The position numbers were made by a program, and so were the translations under genes. The notes beneath the pieces were generated by a model. That model was not told the DNA's origin, ran no database searches, and saw only the letters and a program-made list of their open reading frames with translations. Shown in pieces: positions 33,273 to 41,263 of a DNA stretch of 64,000 bases; position 1 is the stretch's first letter, and each line of letters begins with the position of its first letter. Origin of the DNA: Pseudomonas kairouanensis (lineage in GTDB: Bacteria > Pseudomonadota > Gammaproteobacteria > Pseudomonadales > Pseudomonadaceae); contig NZ_QUZU01000023.1 in NCBI RefSeq assembly GCF_004682055.1, positions 31,575-95,574 on the forward strand, read 5' to 3'.

Positions 33273-34412
33273 ATGAAAATCATCATCGCCCCCGACTCAT
33301 TCAAGGACAGCCTGAGCGCCGAAGGTGTGGCCCAGGCCATCGCGGCAGGCCTGGCCCAGGTCTGGCCGGAAGCCGAATTGGTCCAATGCCCCATGGCGGA
33401 CGGTGGTGAAGGCACGGTTGAATCGGTATTGGCGGCGTGCAATGGCGAGCTGCGCAGCCAGCACGTCCAGGGCCCCCTGGGCGGTACGGTTGAAGCCCGC
33501 TGGGGCTGGCTGGCTGACAGCCGCACCGCGATCATCGAAATGGCCGAGGCCAGCGGCCTGCAACGGGTACCCCTTGGGCAACGCGATGCCTGCTCCAGCA
33601 CCACCTACGGCACCGGCGAACTGATCCGCGCCGCCCTGGACCTCGGCGCCCAGCGCATCATCCTGGCCATTGGTGGCAGTGCCACCAACGACGGCGGCGC
33701 GGGTGCAATGCAGGCCCTTGGCGTACAACTGTTCGACGCCCAAGAACAGGCGTTGCCAGCGGGCGGCCTGGCGTTGGCACGACTGGCCCACATCAACCTT
33801 GAACAACTCGACCCGCGCCTGGCCCAGGTCCGCTTTGAAATCGCCGCCGATGTGAACAACCCCCTGTGCGGCCCCCATGGCGCTTCGGCGATTTTCGGCC
33901 CGCAAAAAGGCGCCAACCCCGAACAGGTCCAACTACTGGACGCTGCCCTCGGCCACTTCGCCGACCACTGCGCCAAGGTCCTGCCCAGGGACGTGCGCGA
34001 CGAACCCGGCAGCGGCGCCGCCGGTGGCCTGGGCTTTGCCGCCAAAGCCTTCCTCGGCGCACAATTTCGCGCCGGCGTGGAAGTGGTGGCCGAACTGGTG
34101 GACTTGGATCAGGCCGTACGCGGCGCTGACCTGGTCATCACCGGCGAAGGCCGTTTCGACGCCCAGACCTTGCGCGGTAAAACCCCCTTCGGCGTCGCAC
34201 GTATCGCCCAGCAGCACAGCGTGCCAGTGATCGTCATCGCTGGCACCCTGGGCGAAGGCTACGAACAGATGTATGCCCATGGCGTGAACGCCGCCTTTGC
34301 CTTACCCGCCGGGCCGATGACCCTTGAGCAAGCCTGCAGTGAAGCGCCTCGCTTGTTGCGTGAACGGGCGGCGGATATTGCGCGAGTGTGGCGAGTGGCT
34401 GCGCGAGGCTGA
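33273..34412 (+). CDS. Glycerate kinase (GarK/GlxK type)
   Basis: 379 aa. Phosphorylates D-glycerate, the end step of glucarate/galactarate and glyoxylate routes, feeding glycolysis. MKIIIAPDSFKDSLSA is the diagnostic N-terminus. Further family motifs are CPMADGGEGTVE, LAIGGSATNDGGAGAMQALG, FGPQKGA and ITGEGRFDAQTLRGKTPFGVA. The ATG at 33273 has GGAGAAAG upstream; an earlier in-frame opening at 33147 overlaps cdaR and is unlikely. No glucarate dehydratase or tartronate-semialdehyde reductase is nearby, so the pathway is split across the genome. Confidence 0.93.
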   Translation: MKIIIAPDSFKDSLSAEGVAQAIAAGLAQVWPEAELVQCPMADGGEGTVESVLAACNGELRSQHVQGPLGGTVEARWGWLADSRTAIIEMAEASGLQRVPLGQRDACSSTTYGTGELIRAALDLGAQRIILAIGGSATNDGGAGAMQALGVQLFDAQEQALPAGGLALARLAHINLEQLDPRLAQVRFEIAADVNNPLCGPHGASAIFGPQKGANPEQVQLLDAALGHFADHCAKVLPRDVRDEPGSGAAGGLGFAAKAFLGAQFRAGVEVVAELVDLDQAVRGADLVITGEGRFDAQTLRGKTPFGVARIAQQHSVPVIVIAGTLGEGYEQMYAHGVNAAFALPAGPMTLEQACSEAPRLLRERAADIARVWRVAARG

Positions 34413-34432
34413 TAGAGGCAACCTCCAGCGCC

Positions 34433-34461
34433 GTGACAGATCAGTCGATAATTACTATGAT
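34433..34461 (+). promoter_or_regulatory. Sigma-70 promoter candidate for ptuAB
   Basis: GTGACA (34433-34438) and TATGAT (34456-34461) are each one base from consensus and are exactly 17 bases apart. They lie 54 bases before the ptuA ATG and just after the glycerate kinase stop, giving the defence pair its own constitutive-looking promoter. Confidence 0.6.
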
Positions 34462-34514
34462 CCGTGCCTACTTTGAAGAATGGCCGACCTGGCTGGGCAC
34501 GTTGGAAGCCGATC

Positions 34515-35792
34515 ATGCAGATCAAGCGTTTTACCCTCGTCAATTTCCGCGGCATCAAGCATATGGAACTCGATTTTGAGGCTAAGCAGACTGTCGCCCT
34601 GGTTGGCGTCAATGGCGTCGGCAAGTCTTCGATTCTAGATGCGTTGGCGATTACTTTGTCGAATTTGACCTCGCGTATTGTTGGGCAACCCCAGCGATCA
34701 AGGGCAATTTCTAAAGACGACATTCGGGTTGGGGCAGAGTACACGCGCCTGCATGTATATATGGATTTAACTATTGGTCATGACGTCGACTGGGCGATAG
34801 CGCTGAACCGCAAGGCAGGAAGTTATACCAAAGACCGTAATAGTGATCTTCAACGTCTGAACGAGGCGACTGAGGACGCTGAGGCATTCATTCAACGGTA
34901 TGAAGCGGGTGAAGTTAAGTTCGCCGCGCTTTTTCCGCTGGCTGTTTATTACGATGTCCATCGTGCGGTGCTCGACGTGCCATTGCGCGCACGCGAGTAT
35001 GCCAGCAACGATGTCGGCACGGGCTACGAAGACGCGTTGGGCCGAGGTGGTGCTGACTTTAAGAAGTTTTTCAGCTGGTTTCGGAGCCAGGAGGACTTGG
35101 AGAATGAAATCAGTAGAGATCGACCGGGCTATCGTGCACCTGAACTCACCGCTGTACGCAGAGCAATCGAAGCCTTTACAGGTTTTGAAGATATTCGAGT
35201 GCGGCGTATACCTTTTTTAAGAATGACGGTCATAAAAGGCGGGGTCGAACTGAATGTTTTACAGCTTTCGGATGGTGAGAAGTGTCTATTGGCAATGGTT
35301 GGCGACCTCGCACGAAGACTAACGCTGCTAAATCGTGATCTACCTGACCCGCTATTGGGAAATGGGGTTGTCTTAATCGATGAGTTGGATCTCCATTTAC
35401 ACCCTAGCTGGCAACGCACCGTCGTGCCTAATCTGGAAAAAACCTTCCCCAAGTGCCAGTTCATCATCACCACCCACTCGCCACAAATCCTGGGTGAGCT
35501 GCCTGCGGATTCCATACTGTTGCTTAAAGACGGTCAATATCTTGGCCATCCAGAACGTTCATTGGGTTTACGTAGCAGCGAGGTGATCGAGGAGTTGATG
35601 GGAGGGTTGTCCCAGAACCCCAACGTCAGCCAACAACTCAGGCAAATCTACCGAGACCTTGATAAAGATGATCTCGAATCCGCCCAGGCCAACCTCACGC
35701 AATTGCGTGAGAAGGTCGGGAGAATCCCAGATGTACTGGAAGCCCAAGCCAGCATTGATTCTCTGAAGTTGATTGAAGAGGGTGATGCGTGA
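34515..35792 (+). CDS. ptuA: Septu-type defence ATPase PtuA
   Basis: 425-aa SMC/ABC-like ATPase with the AAA_15/AAA_21 layout. Walker A GVNGVGKSS is at residues 31-39 after FTLVNFRGIKHMELDF. An ABC-type signature LSDGEKCLLAMVGDLAR is near residue 250. Walker B GVVLIDELDLHLHP is near 285-298 and the H-loop FIITTHSPQILGEL near 317. The ATG at 34515 has GGAAG upstream. The gene overlaps an HNH nuclease by 4 bases, the defining PtuA-PtuB pair of Septu antiphage systems. Its base composition is visibly AT-richer than neighbours, suggesting transfer. No reverse transcriptase is adjacent, so it is not a retron. Confidence 0.87.
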   Translation: MQIKRFTLVNFRGIKHMELDFEAKQTVALVGVNGVGKSSILDALAITLSNLTSRIVGQPQRSRAISKDDIRVGAEYTRLHVYMDLTIGHDVDWAIALNRKAGSYTKDRNSDLQRLNEATEDAEAFIQRYEAGEVKFAALFPLAVYYDVHRAVLDVPLRAREYASNDVGTGYEDALGRGGADFKKFFSWFRSQEDLENEISRDRPGYRAPELTAVRRAIEAFTGFEDIRVRRIPFLRMTVIKGGVELNVLQLSDGEKCLLAMVGDLARRLTLLNRDLPDPLLGNGVVLIDELDLHLHPSWQRTVVPNLEKTFPKCQFIITTHSPQILGELPADSILLLKDGQYLGHPERSLGLRSSEVIEELMGGLSQNPNVSQQLRQIYRDLDKDDLESAQANLTQLREKVGRIPDVLEAQASIDSLKLIEEGDA

Positions 35793-36508
35793 AGTCTATA
35801 AAAAAAGGCGCGGAGCCAAGGGCGCTGATTGAATGGCGAAGGGAAAACCGCGATACCCCGCATAATCTTTTTTATGGCAAAGGAAGTAGTTTTCCGAGTG
35901 AAGCGGTTCGGCAGGCGCTATTGAAAGAGCAATTCCACTTATGTGCCTATACCTTGCGGCGGTTACCGACAGTCGCTGATTGCAGGGCAGAAGATCAAGG
36001 CACACAATTTAGCTGCCATATCGAACACGTACTTCCACAAAAACACCACAAGGCCGAGAGTATCGCCTACAGCAACTTGGTGGCCTGTTATCCATCCAGC
36101 CAAACCAAGGTTGCTTGCGGATATGGCGCCGTTGAAAAAGCCGACTACGATCCAGCTAGAAAGCCTTTTGTGTCACCGCTGGCAGCCAACATCGAGCATC
36201 AGTTTAGTTATTCCAGTGATGGCTATGTCGAAGGGTTAACCCCTGAGGCCAGCACGACAATCGATGTCCTCAAGCTTAACCACCCTACGCTGGTCAATGA
36301 CCGAGCGGCTGTTATTAGAGGCCGGTTGAAGCCCCGCGGCATACCTATTACCGCCAAGACCGCAAGGCGCCTGGTTGATGAACTGGATGCGGCTGATGCT
36401 CAACACTGTCTACCTGAATACTGCCAGGCGCTTAAGCAACAGGCGCAGCTATATGCGCATCGCCGAGAACAGCGCGCTGCGCGCGTACGCGGCCAAGCAA
36501 GGACTTGA
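35789..36508 (+). CDS. ptuB: Septu-type HNH nuclease PtuB
   Basis: 239 aa from a GTG at 35789 overlapping the ptuA stop (GTGA). It begins with the conserved basic segment KKGAEPRALIEWRRENRD. The HNH core is CHIEHVLPQ (Cys75, His76, Glu78, His79), Asn95 in YSNLVACYP, and KVACGYGAVEKA. FVSPLAANIEHQFSYSSDGYVEG follows, as in the putative HNH endonuclease family found in Septu and retron-Ec78 loci. In Septu, the nuclease is held by PtuA and degrades nucleic acid on infection. LCAYTLRRL has a single Cys where some relatives have a pair. Confidence 0.87.
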   Translation: MKSIKKGAEPRALIEWRRENRDTPHNLFYGKGSSFPSEAVRQALLKEQFHLCAYTLRRLPTVADCRAEDQGTQFSCHIEHVLPQKHHKAESIAYSNLVACYPSSQTKVACGYGAVEKADYDPARKPFVSPLAANIEHQFSYSSDGYVEGLTPEASTTIDVLKLNHPTLVNDRAAVIRGRLKPRGIPITAKTARRLVDELDAADAQHCLPEYCQALKQQAQLYAHRREQRAARVRGQART

Positions 36509-36568
36509 AGAATACCCGTAGACCCCATCAAACTGGCCGGCCACTTGTTTTTCAAAGGATGAAACACA

Positions 36569-37081
36569 ATGCACACGCCTGAACCCCATATCGTCATCCA
36601 GCGCTTTACCGAGGCCCACCTTGAAGGCGTCGCGGCGCTCTATAACGAACCGGCGGTGTGTCGACAGGTGCTGCAGATGCCGTTCCAGTGCGCTGAGTCG
36701 TGGCGCAACAAGCTGGTAATGGACAACGAGCGGCGGCTGCAACTGGTGGCGTTGAATGGCGGTGAGGTCATCGGCCAACTGGGACTGGAGCAATACCTGC
36801 GGGTTCGACAGAGCCATGTCGGCTCATTTGGCATGGGCGTGGCAACGGCCTGGCAGGGCAAGGGTGTTGGTTCCCGGTTGCTGGCGGCCGCGCTGGACGT
36901 GGCCGACAACTGGATGAACCTGCATCGGGTGGAACTGACGGTGTATGCCGACAACGAGGCCGCCCAGAACCTGTACCGCAAGTTCGGCTTCGAGGTTGAA
37001 GGGCGGTTGCGTGACTACGCGGTGCGCGATGGCAGGTATGTCGACACCCTAAGCATGGCACGCCTGCGAACTTCAGCTTAA
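36569..37081 (+). CDS. GNAT-family N-acetyltransferase
   Basis: 170-aa acetyl-CoA-dependent transferase of the YhhY/AaaT-like group. The acetyl-CoA pyrophosphate loop is VATAWQGKGVGSRLLAAAL (about residues 91-109). The preceding strand is SHVGSFGMGV. The C-terminal strand HRVELTVYADNEAAQNLYRKFGFEVEGRLRDYA is the classic GNAT motif B. YhhY acetylates certain amino acids and analogues; the substrate here is unproven. The ATG follows AAAGGA. Its stop overlaps the convergent racemase gene by 4 bases. Confidence 0.9.
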   Translation: MHTPEPHIVIQRFTEAHLEGVAALYNEPAVCRQVLQMPFQCAESWRNKLVMDNERRLQLVALNGGEVIGQLGLEQYLRVRQSHVGSFGMGVATAWQGKGVGSRLLAAALDVADNWMNLHRVELTVYADNEAAQNLYRKFGFEVEGRLRDYAVRDGRYVDTLSMARLRTSA

Positions 37082-37770
37082 CCCTGCAAGGCAAACGCCA
37101 CCGCAGCCTGTGCATGCAGCTCGGTGGTGTCCAGCAGTGGCAGGTCACTGTGCTGTGGCTTGATCAGCAGGCCAATTTCCGTACACCCGAGAATGATCGC
37201 CTGGGCGCCGCGTGCGGCCAGGGAAGCGATGACCCGCTGATACACCTGGCGTGACGCGTCGCTGATCACGCCCACGCACAACTCGTCATAGATGATCCGG
37301 TGCACCGCCTGGCGCTCATCGGCGTCGGGCACCAGCACGCTCAGGCCGTGGCCGGCCAAGCGTTTTTTGAGAAAGTCCTGCTCCATGGTAAACGCGGTGC
37401 CCAGCAAGCCCACGGTCAAGGTGCCAGCCTCGACAGCGGCCAGCCCGGCTGCATCGGCGATATGCAGGAACGGAATCGACACGGCGGCTTCGATACGCGG
37501 CGCAACCAAATGCATGGTGTTGGTACACAGCACCACGCACTCAGCGCCCCCGGCTTGCAGGCGGCGGGCGGCGTCTTCGAGGATCAGCGCGGCGTCGTCC
37601 CAGCGCCCGGCGTGCTGGGCCTGCTCAACGGGACCGAAGTCCACGCTGTACATCACGATTTGCGCCGAACGCAGCGGGCCGAGCAGGTCACGCACCTGTT
37701 GGTTGATGAGGCGGTAATACTCGGCGCTGGACTCCCAGCTCATGCCGCCGATAAGGCCGATGGTGCGCAT
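37078..37770 (-). CDS. Aspartate/glutamate racemase family protein
   Basis: 230-aa PLP-independent racemase of the YgeA/aspartate racemase family. N-terminus MRTIGLIGGMSWESSAEYYRLIN is diagnostic. The two catalytic Cys are in VVLCTNTMHLVA (about residue 82) and IILGCTEIGLLI (about 195). GLLGTAFTMEQDFLKKRL lies between them. It may supply D-amino acids or recycle racemised ones. GGAG precedes the ATG at 37770. Confidence 0.9.
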   Translation of the reverse strand: MRTIGLIGGMSWESSAEYYRLINQQVRDLLGPLRSAQIVMYSVDFGPVEQAQHAGRWDDAALILEDAARRLQAGGAECVVLCTNTMHLVAPRIEAAVSIPFLHIADAAGLAAVEAGTLTVGLLGTAFTMEQDFLKKRLAGHGLSVLVPDADERQAVHRIIYDELCVGVISDASRQVYQRVIASLAARGAQAIILGCTEIGLLIKPQHSDLPLLDTTELHAQAAVAFALQG

Positions 37771-37983
37771 GCGATGCTCCTGACACGAAATGTCGGCCCA
37801 CCTTACCCATCGTGCGTGGAATAGTCATACGCAGTTGTGGGCCAAATGACCGGTGCAGTTCAGCGTCGGCGTTTGCTCATCTGGTTTTGACGCCGGTTGC
37901 AGGGCCGGTCGAATACCGGCTATTTCCCCAAAATTGGCTATACCTACAGCTCAGTGTTTCAGCGATGTCCGCCAGGGAGTTCA

Positions 37984-38658
37984 ATGATGAAACTTAGGCT
38001 CATGATCAACACGCTGTGCCTCGCTTCAATCGCAATGACAGGGTGTGCCAGCAAGGTTACGCAACCGGACGAATACTCCGGTTTTCTGTCGGACTACAGC
38101 CAGCTCAAGCAAGCCCAGTCACCGTCAGGTGCCGAGGTGATGCGCTGGGTTGATCCCCAACTGGATCTGAGCCGCTACCACGCGGTGTATGTCGAACCGA
38201 CCCAGTTCTATCCCAAGCCCCAGGCCACAACGAAAATCCCGCAAGGCACCCTCAACGGCATCAACGCCTATTTCAACCAGGCACTCAAACGTGAGTTGGA
38301 GAAATCACTGCCCCTGGCCAACGCACCTGGCCCCGGCGTGATCGTGGTGCGCGCGGCGATCACCGCTGTGAGCAGCAAGACCGAAGCCCTCGCGCCTTAC
38401 GAGTACGTTCCCGTGGCGCTGGTTGTCGCGGCAGTGAGCACCGGTACCGGCCACCGTGACCAGGAAACCACCCTGGGCACCGAGGCGCAATTCCTTGACG
38501 GCGCCAGCGGCAAGGTACTGGCCCAAGTGGTGCGCAAAGGCACGGGTAAACCGTTGTCCAACGACGCCCAGGTGATGCAGGCCGACGATGTCAAAGGCGT
38601 GATCGATGGTTGGGCGTCGGACTTGCATCAGTCCTATGTGAAGCTGCGCAAGCACTAG
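37984..38658 (+). CDS. DUF3313 lipoprotein
   Basis: About 224 aa. The lipoprotein signal peptide ends at the lipobox SMTGC-like IAMTGCASK. The DUF3313 domain opens PDEYSGFLSDYSQLKQ and includes DLSRYHAVYVEPTQFYP, VIVVRAAITAVSSKTE and ETTLGTEAQFLDGASGKVLAQVVRKGTGK. This beta-rich periplasmic fold is common in pseudomonad outer-membrane-associated lipoproteins of unknown role. Two tandem ATGs (37984, 37987) follow AGGGAG. The stop overlaps the convergent DUF3829 gene by 4 bases. Confidence 0.82.
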   Translation: MMKLRLMINTLCLASIAMTGCASKVTQPDEYSGFLSDYSQLKQAQSPSGAEVMRWVDPQLDLSRYHAVYVEPTQFYPKPQATTKIPQGTLNGINAYFNQALKRELEKSLPLANAPGPGVIVVRAAITAVSSKTEALAPYEYVPVALVVAAVSTGTGHRDQETTLGTEAQFLDGASGKVLAQVVRKGTGKPLSNDAQVMQADDVKGVIDGWASDLHQSYVKLRKH

Positions 38659-39641
38659 AACGTATTGCGCGCCTGCCGGTTGTAGTAGCTGAGCAGAGCG
38701 TCGTAGCGGCGGGTGGCCAAGTAGTAGTCGTCACTCAGTTGCTGCGGCGGCGCGTGCTCCCGCCAGTTTTGTTCCAGGGTGTGCAGCGCCGCCAGGTAAG
38801 CGTCGGCTGCAGGCGTGATGGTGTACCACAGGTACTCGGCAGCTTCGTCGCGCTCCGGGCTGGTGGCTTTGCGGATGTAGGCCTTGGCGCCGTCGGCCGC
38901 TTGTTGCAGCGTTTGCGCCAGGGCGGCAACCGTGTCCGGGGTGAGGGTTTTATCGCGCATGCCGTGTTCGATGTGGTTCACGGCCTGCCGCGCCGCGATC
39001 ATGTAGTTGAGGATGTGCCAATGCACGTCGCGGCCAAAACGCGACTCCACCCGTGCCAGTTGCGCCGGGCGTACGTGCAGGTCTTCCTCCCCCAGCTGCT
39101 GACGTAGCTTGGCGGAAGCCCGCAAATAGTCCTCGCCTTTGATCCGCAGCTCCTGCGCCCTATGCTTGTTCATCACGTCGGCGACCATTTGCTGAGTGCT
39201 CGGCGGTATGCCGTCGACCCGATACATCGGCGCGACGCTGTCAGCCAGCGAGGTGAATTTATTCAACCGGTCGGCGTAGTCGTTGGCGAGGCCGATCAGG
39301 GGGCTTGCAGGCGCCTGGCGCTCCAGCTTCAGGGTGTACAGCTGCGAACACACCGCCGCCTGGATCAGGCGCGGTTCGGGCTCGTTGCGGTCGCCAAACT
39401 TATCGTTGTCCGGCGCTTCGGACTGGGTGGAGCGCTGGCGGTAATACGCCAGGCGCGTGTCCCGGTCGATGCGGTTTACGCAGTTGATGATCGGCGCCAG
39501 GGCGCTGGCGGTGGCGGTGTGGGGGCTGTCGCGTTGGTCCAGCCACAACTGCACCCGTTGCAGGGGCTTGGTGGCGCCGGCGACGCCGAGCAACCCCAGG
39601 CCCAGGACCAGGCTGATGGGTAATAGCCATTTCGGATTCAT
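38655..39641 (-). CDS. DUF3829 (YiiG-like) protein
   Basis: 328 aa. An N-terminal hydrophobic segment (LLPISLVLGLGLLGVAG) is a signal peptide or anchor. It is followed by a helical DUF3829-like domain: ALAPIINCVNRIDRDTRLAYYRQ, AVCSQLYTLKLE and a long helical tail. Two Cys (INCVNR, AAVCSQ) may pair. The true start is the ATG at 39641; the upstream reading overlaps the J-like gene in another frame. The ATG overlaps that gene's stop by 4 bases, so the two are translationally coupled. Confidence 0.8.
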   Translation of the reverse strand: MNPKWLLPISLVLGLGLLGVAGATKPLQRVQLWLDQRDSPHTATASALAPIINCVNRIDRDTRLAYYRQRSTQSEAPDNDKFGDRNEPEPRLIQAAVCSQLYTLKLERQAPASPLIGLANDYADRLNKFTSLADSVAPMYRVDGIPPSTQQMVADVMNKHRAQELRIKGEDYLRASAKLRQQLGEEDLHVRPAQLARVESRFGRDVHWHILNYMIAARQAVNHIEHGMRDKTLTPDTVAALAQTLQQAADGAKAYIRKATSPERDEAAEYLWYTITPAADAYLAALHTLEQNWREHAPPQQLSDDYYLATRRYDALLSYYNRQARNTF

Positions 39642-41164
39642 TGCTGGGCCTCCTGGCCGTACCACTGCGCCTGGGTGGCCGGTGCCTGGCATTCGAGGTC
39701 GCTGCGCGGCATGCGACTGCACAGGCGTTCGGTCCACTGTTGCAGGCCTTGGTTGCGGTTGAGCAGGCTCTGCCTGTCGAGCAGCAACAGGCCGCTGTAG
39801 AGGGCGACCCCACCGAGCACGAACAGCACCAAGCCCAGATTTGTCCAGCGTGGATGGCGAACGGTCCAGGGCGTGTGGTGGTTGCAAAAGGGCCGCTTGA
39901 TCAGCCCGATCAATGCCAACGTCGCCACCAGGGACAGGCTGGCGAAGGGGCTGAAGACATACCCCAGCGCACCTGCCACCACCACGCCGGGCACCAGATC
40001 CCGTACGGGCAATAACTTCAATGGCAGGCGTTCGGCGAGGCGTTCATCCATCACGCGGTATTGGTGGGCCAGCGGCCGCCAGACTTGCCAGGCCAGCCCG
40101 GCACTGATCACGGCGCCCAGCGACCAGAGTATCCCGTAGCCCAGGGTGGGGATCACATGCCCCGCCAGGTGTTCGGCCTTGACCAGCACACCCACCAGGC
40201 AGGCGATTACCAATGCGATGATCCACGGCCAAGTGTCGGTGGCGGTGTCCCAGCCTTGCCAGAAATACACGGTACCTCCGGGCATCGCTTCGGCGATGGC
40301 CACATGATCGGCATAGATATCGGCACTGAGGGCCTGGCAGGCTTTCCAGTCGTGTTCGTCGAAACGCCGGGCGAACGCACGCCGCTGCGCCAGGCTCATA
40401 GGCGCCAGTAACAGGCGTGCAGCGCGCTGTTGGGGGGTAAAGGGCGGCTCGGCGGCCAGGGCACGTTGGCCCGCAATGAAGATCGGCCCTTGCTGGCGCC
40501 GCAGCAACAATGCCCAATCGCCCGCCGGGCAGGCATGATCGGTGCCGCCGTACCAGTTCTGGCCGGCACACACTGCGTCGAACACCGTGCTCGACCAGTA
40601 GTGGCTCTGGGCCAACAGCCTGGCCAACCATTGGTTGAACCACTCGGCATGGGGGTGGTTGTGCACCCATCCATGCTGATCCCGTGCTGCGTAGGCGGCC
40701 AGGAACGCGCCCGCGTCTTTTTGCTCAAGGGCCTCACGCAAGGGTTGTTGCAGGGCAGCGCGGTGTTGGCGCTCAAGCTTTTCGATAAGGTCGGTGGGCA
40801 GTTCAAGGCGTTGCCAGGCAGTCAGCCAATTAAAGGTCGCAAAGGCCCAGCGCGTGTCCTCGGCGGTGAGTTCGCCGGCAACGCTGCGATGCAGCAGATG
40901 GATTTCGAAAAGTAGCGCAGTGCCGTCATGCAAGGCCGCCTGGTAGCGCTCGTCGAGGGTTTCACCCCGATGTTCGACGACGATTTCAAGCGTTTGCTGA
41001 GCTTCCTGGCTCCACGCCAGCGCAGCCTCGTAGGCTTCGCGCAGGCGCTGGAAACCTTCGGGGTCATCGTCCGGGCGGGTTTTCTTCAGCAGCGCGGCGT
41101 ATTGGCGCTTGATCGTGCGGCTATCGGCATCGGGCGCCAGGCCAAGGACATTCCAGCAAGTCAT
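39638..41164 (-). CDS. Membrane protein with degenerate N-terminal J domain
   Basis: 508 aa. Residues 1-60 resemble a J domain (MTCWNVLGLAPDADSRTIKRQYAALLKKTRPDDDPEGFQ by position), but the essential HPD is RPD (Arg30-Pro31-Asp32), so classical DnaK stimulation is doubtful. A soluble helical region spans about 60-300. At least five hydrophobic helices follow (for example WPWIIALVIACLVGVLV and LGLVLFVLGGVALYSGLLLL). The C-terminus has two Cys. It is coupled to the DUF3829 gene by a 4-base overlap, suggesting a membrane complex. Confidence 0.82.
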   Translation of the reverse strand: MTCWNVLGLAPDADSRTIKRQYAALLKKTRPDDDPEGFQRLREAYEAALAWSQEAQQTLEIVVEHRGETLDERYQAALHDGTALLFEIHLLHRSVAGELTAEDTRWAFATFNWLTAWQRLELPTDLIEKLERQHRAALQQPLREALEQKDAGAFLAAYAARDQHGWVHNHPHAEWFNQWLARLLAQSHYWSSTVFDAVCAGQNWYGGTDHACPAGDWALLLRRQQGPIFIAGQRALAAEPPFTPQQRAARLLLAPMSLAQRRAFARRFDEHDWKACQALSADIYADHVAIAEAMPGGTVYFWQGWDTATDTWPWIIALVIACLVGVLVKAEHLAGHVIPTLGYGILWSLGAVISAGLAWQVWRPLAHQYRVMDERLAERLPLKLLPVRDLVPGVVVAGALGYVFSPFASLSLVATLALIGLIKRPFCNHHTPWTVRHPRWTNLGLVLFVLGGVALYSGLLLLDRQSLLNRNQGLQQWTERLCSRMPRSDLECQAPATQAQWYGQEAQQ

Positions 41165-41230
41165 GTGCGGTGCAACTCCCTAAACAATCGGGCGCACCTT
41201 ACCTGTTTTACCTGGATAGAAACCAGCCAT

Positions 41231-41256
41231 AAAAAGGCCGCTCCAGGGAGCGGCCT
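41231..41256 (-). terminator. Rho-independent terminator of the DUF1254 gene
   Basis: AGGCCGCTCC (41235-41244) pairs with GGAGCGGCCT (41247-41256). On the minus strand the stem is followed by TTTTT. It lies just after the DUF1254 gene stop. Confidence 0.88.
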
Positions 41257-41263
41257 CGTAGTG

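Noticed and set aside
34413..36568. A retron (reverse transcriptase plus msr/msd RNA) accompanying the ptuAB pair
   Set aside because: Only about 100 bp separate glycerate kinase from ptuA and 60 bp separate ptuB from the acetyltransferase. No reverse transcriptase frame exists nearby.
38655..39887. A 410-aa reading of the DUF3829 gene starting at 39887
   Set aside because: The extra 82 residues overlap the J-like gene in another frame and are Pro/Arg-rich. The ATG at 39641 directly precedes a signal-like hydrophobic segment.
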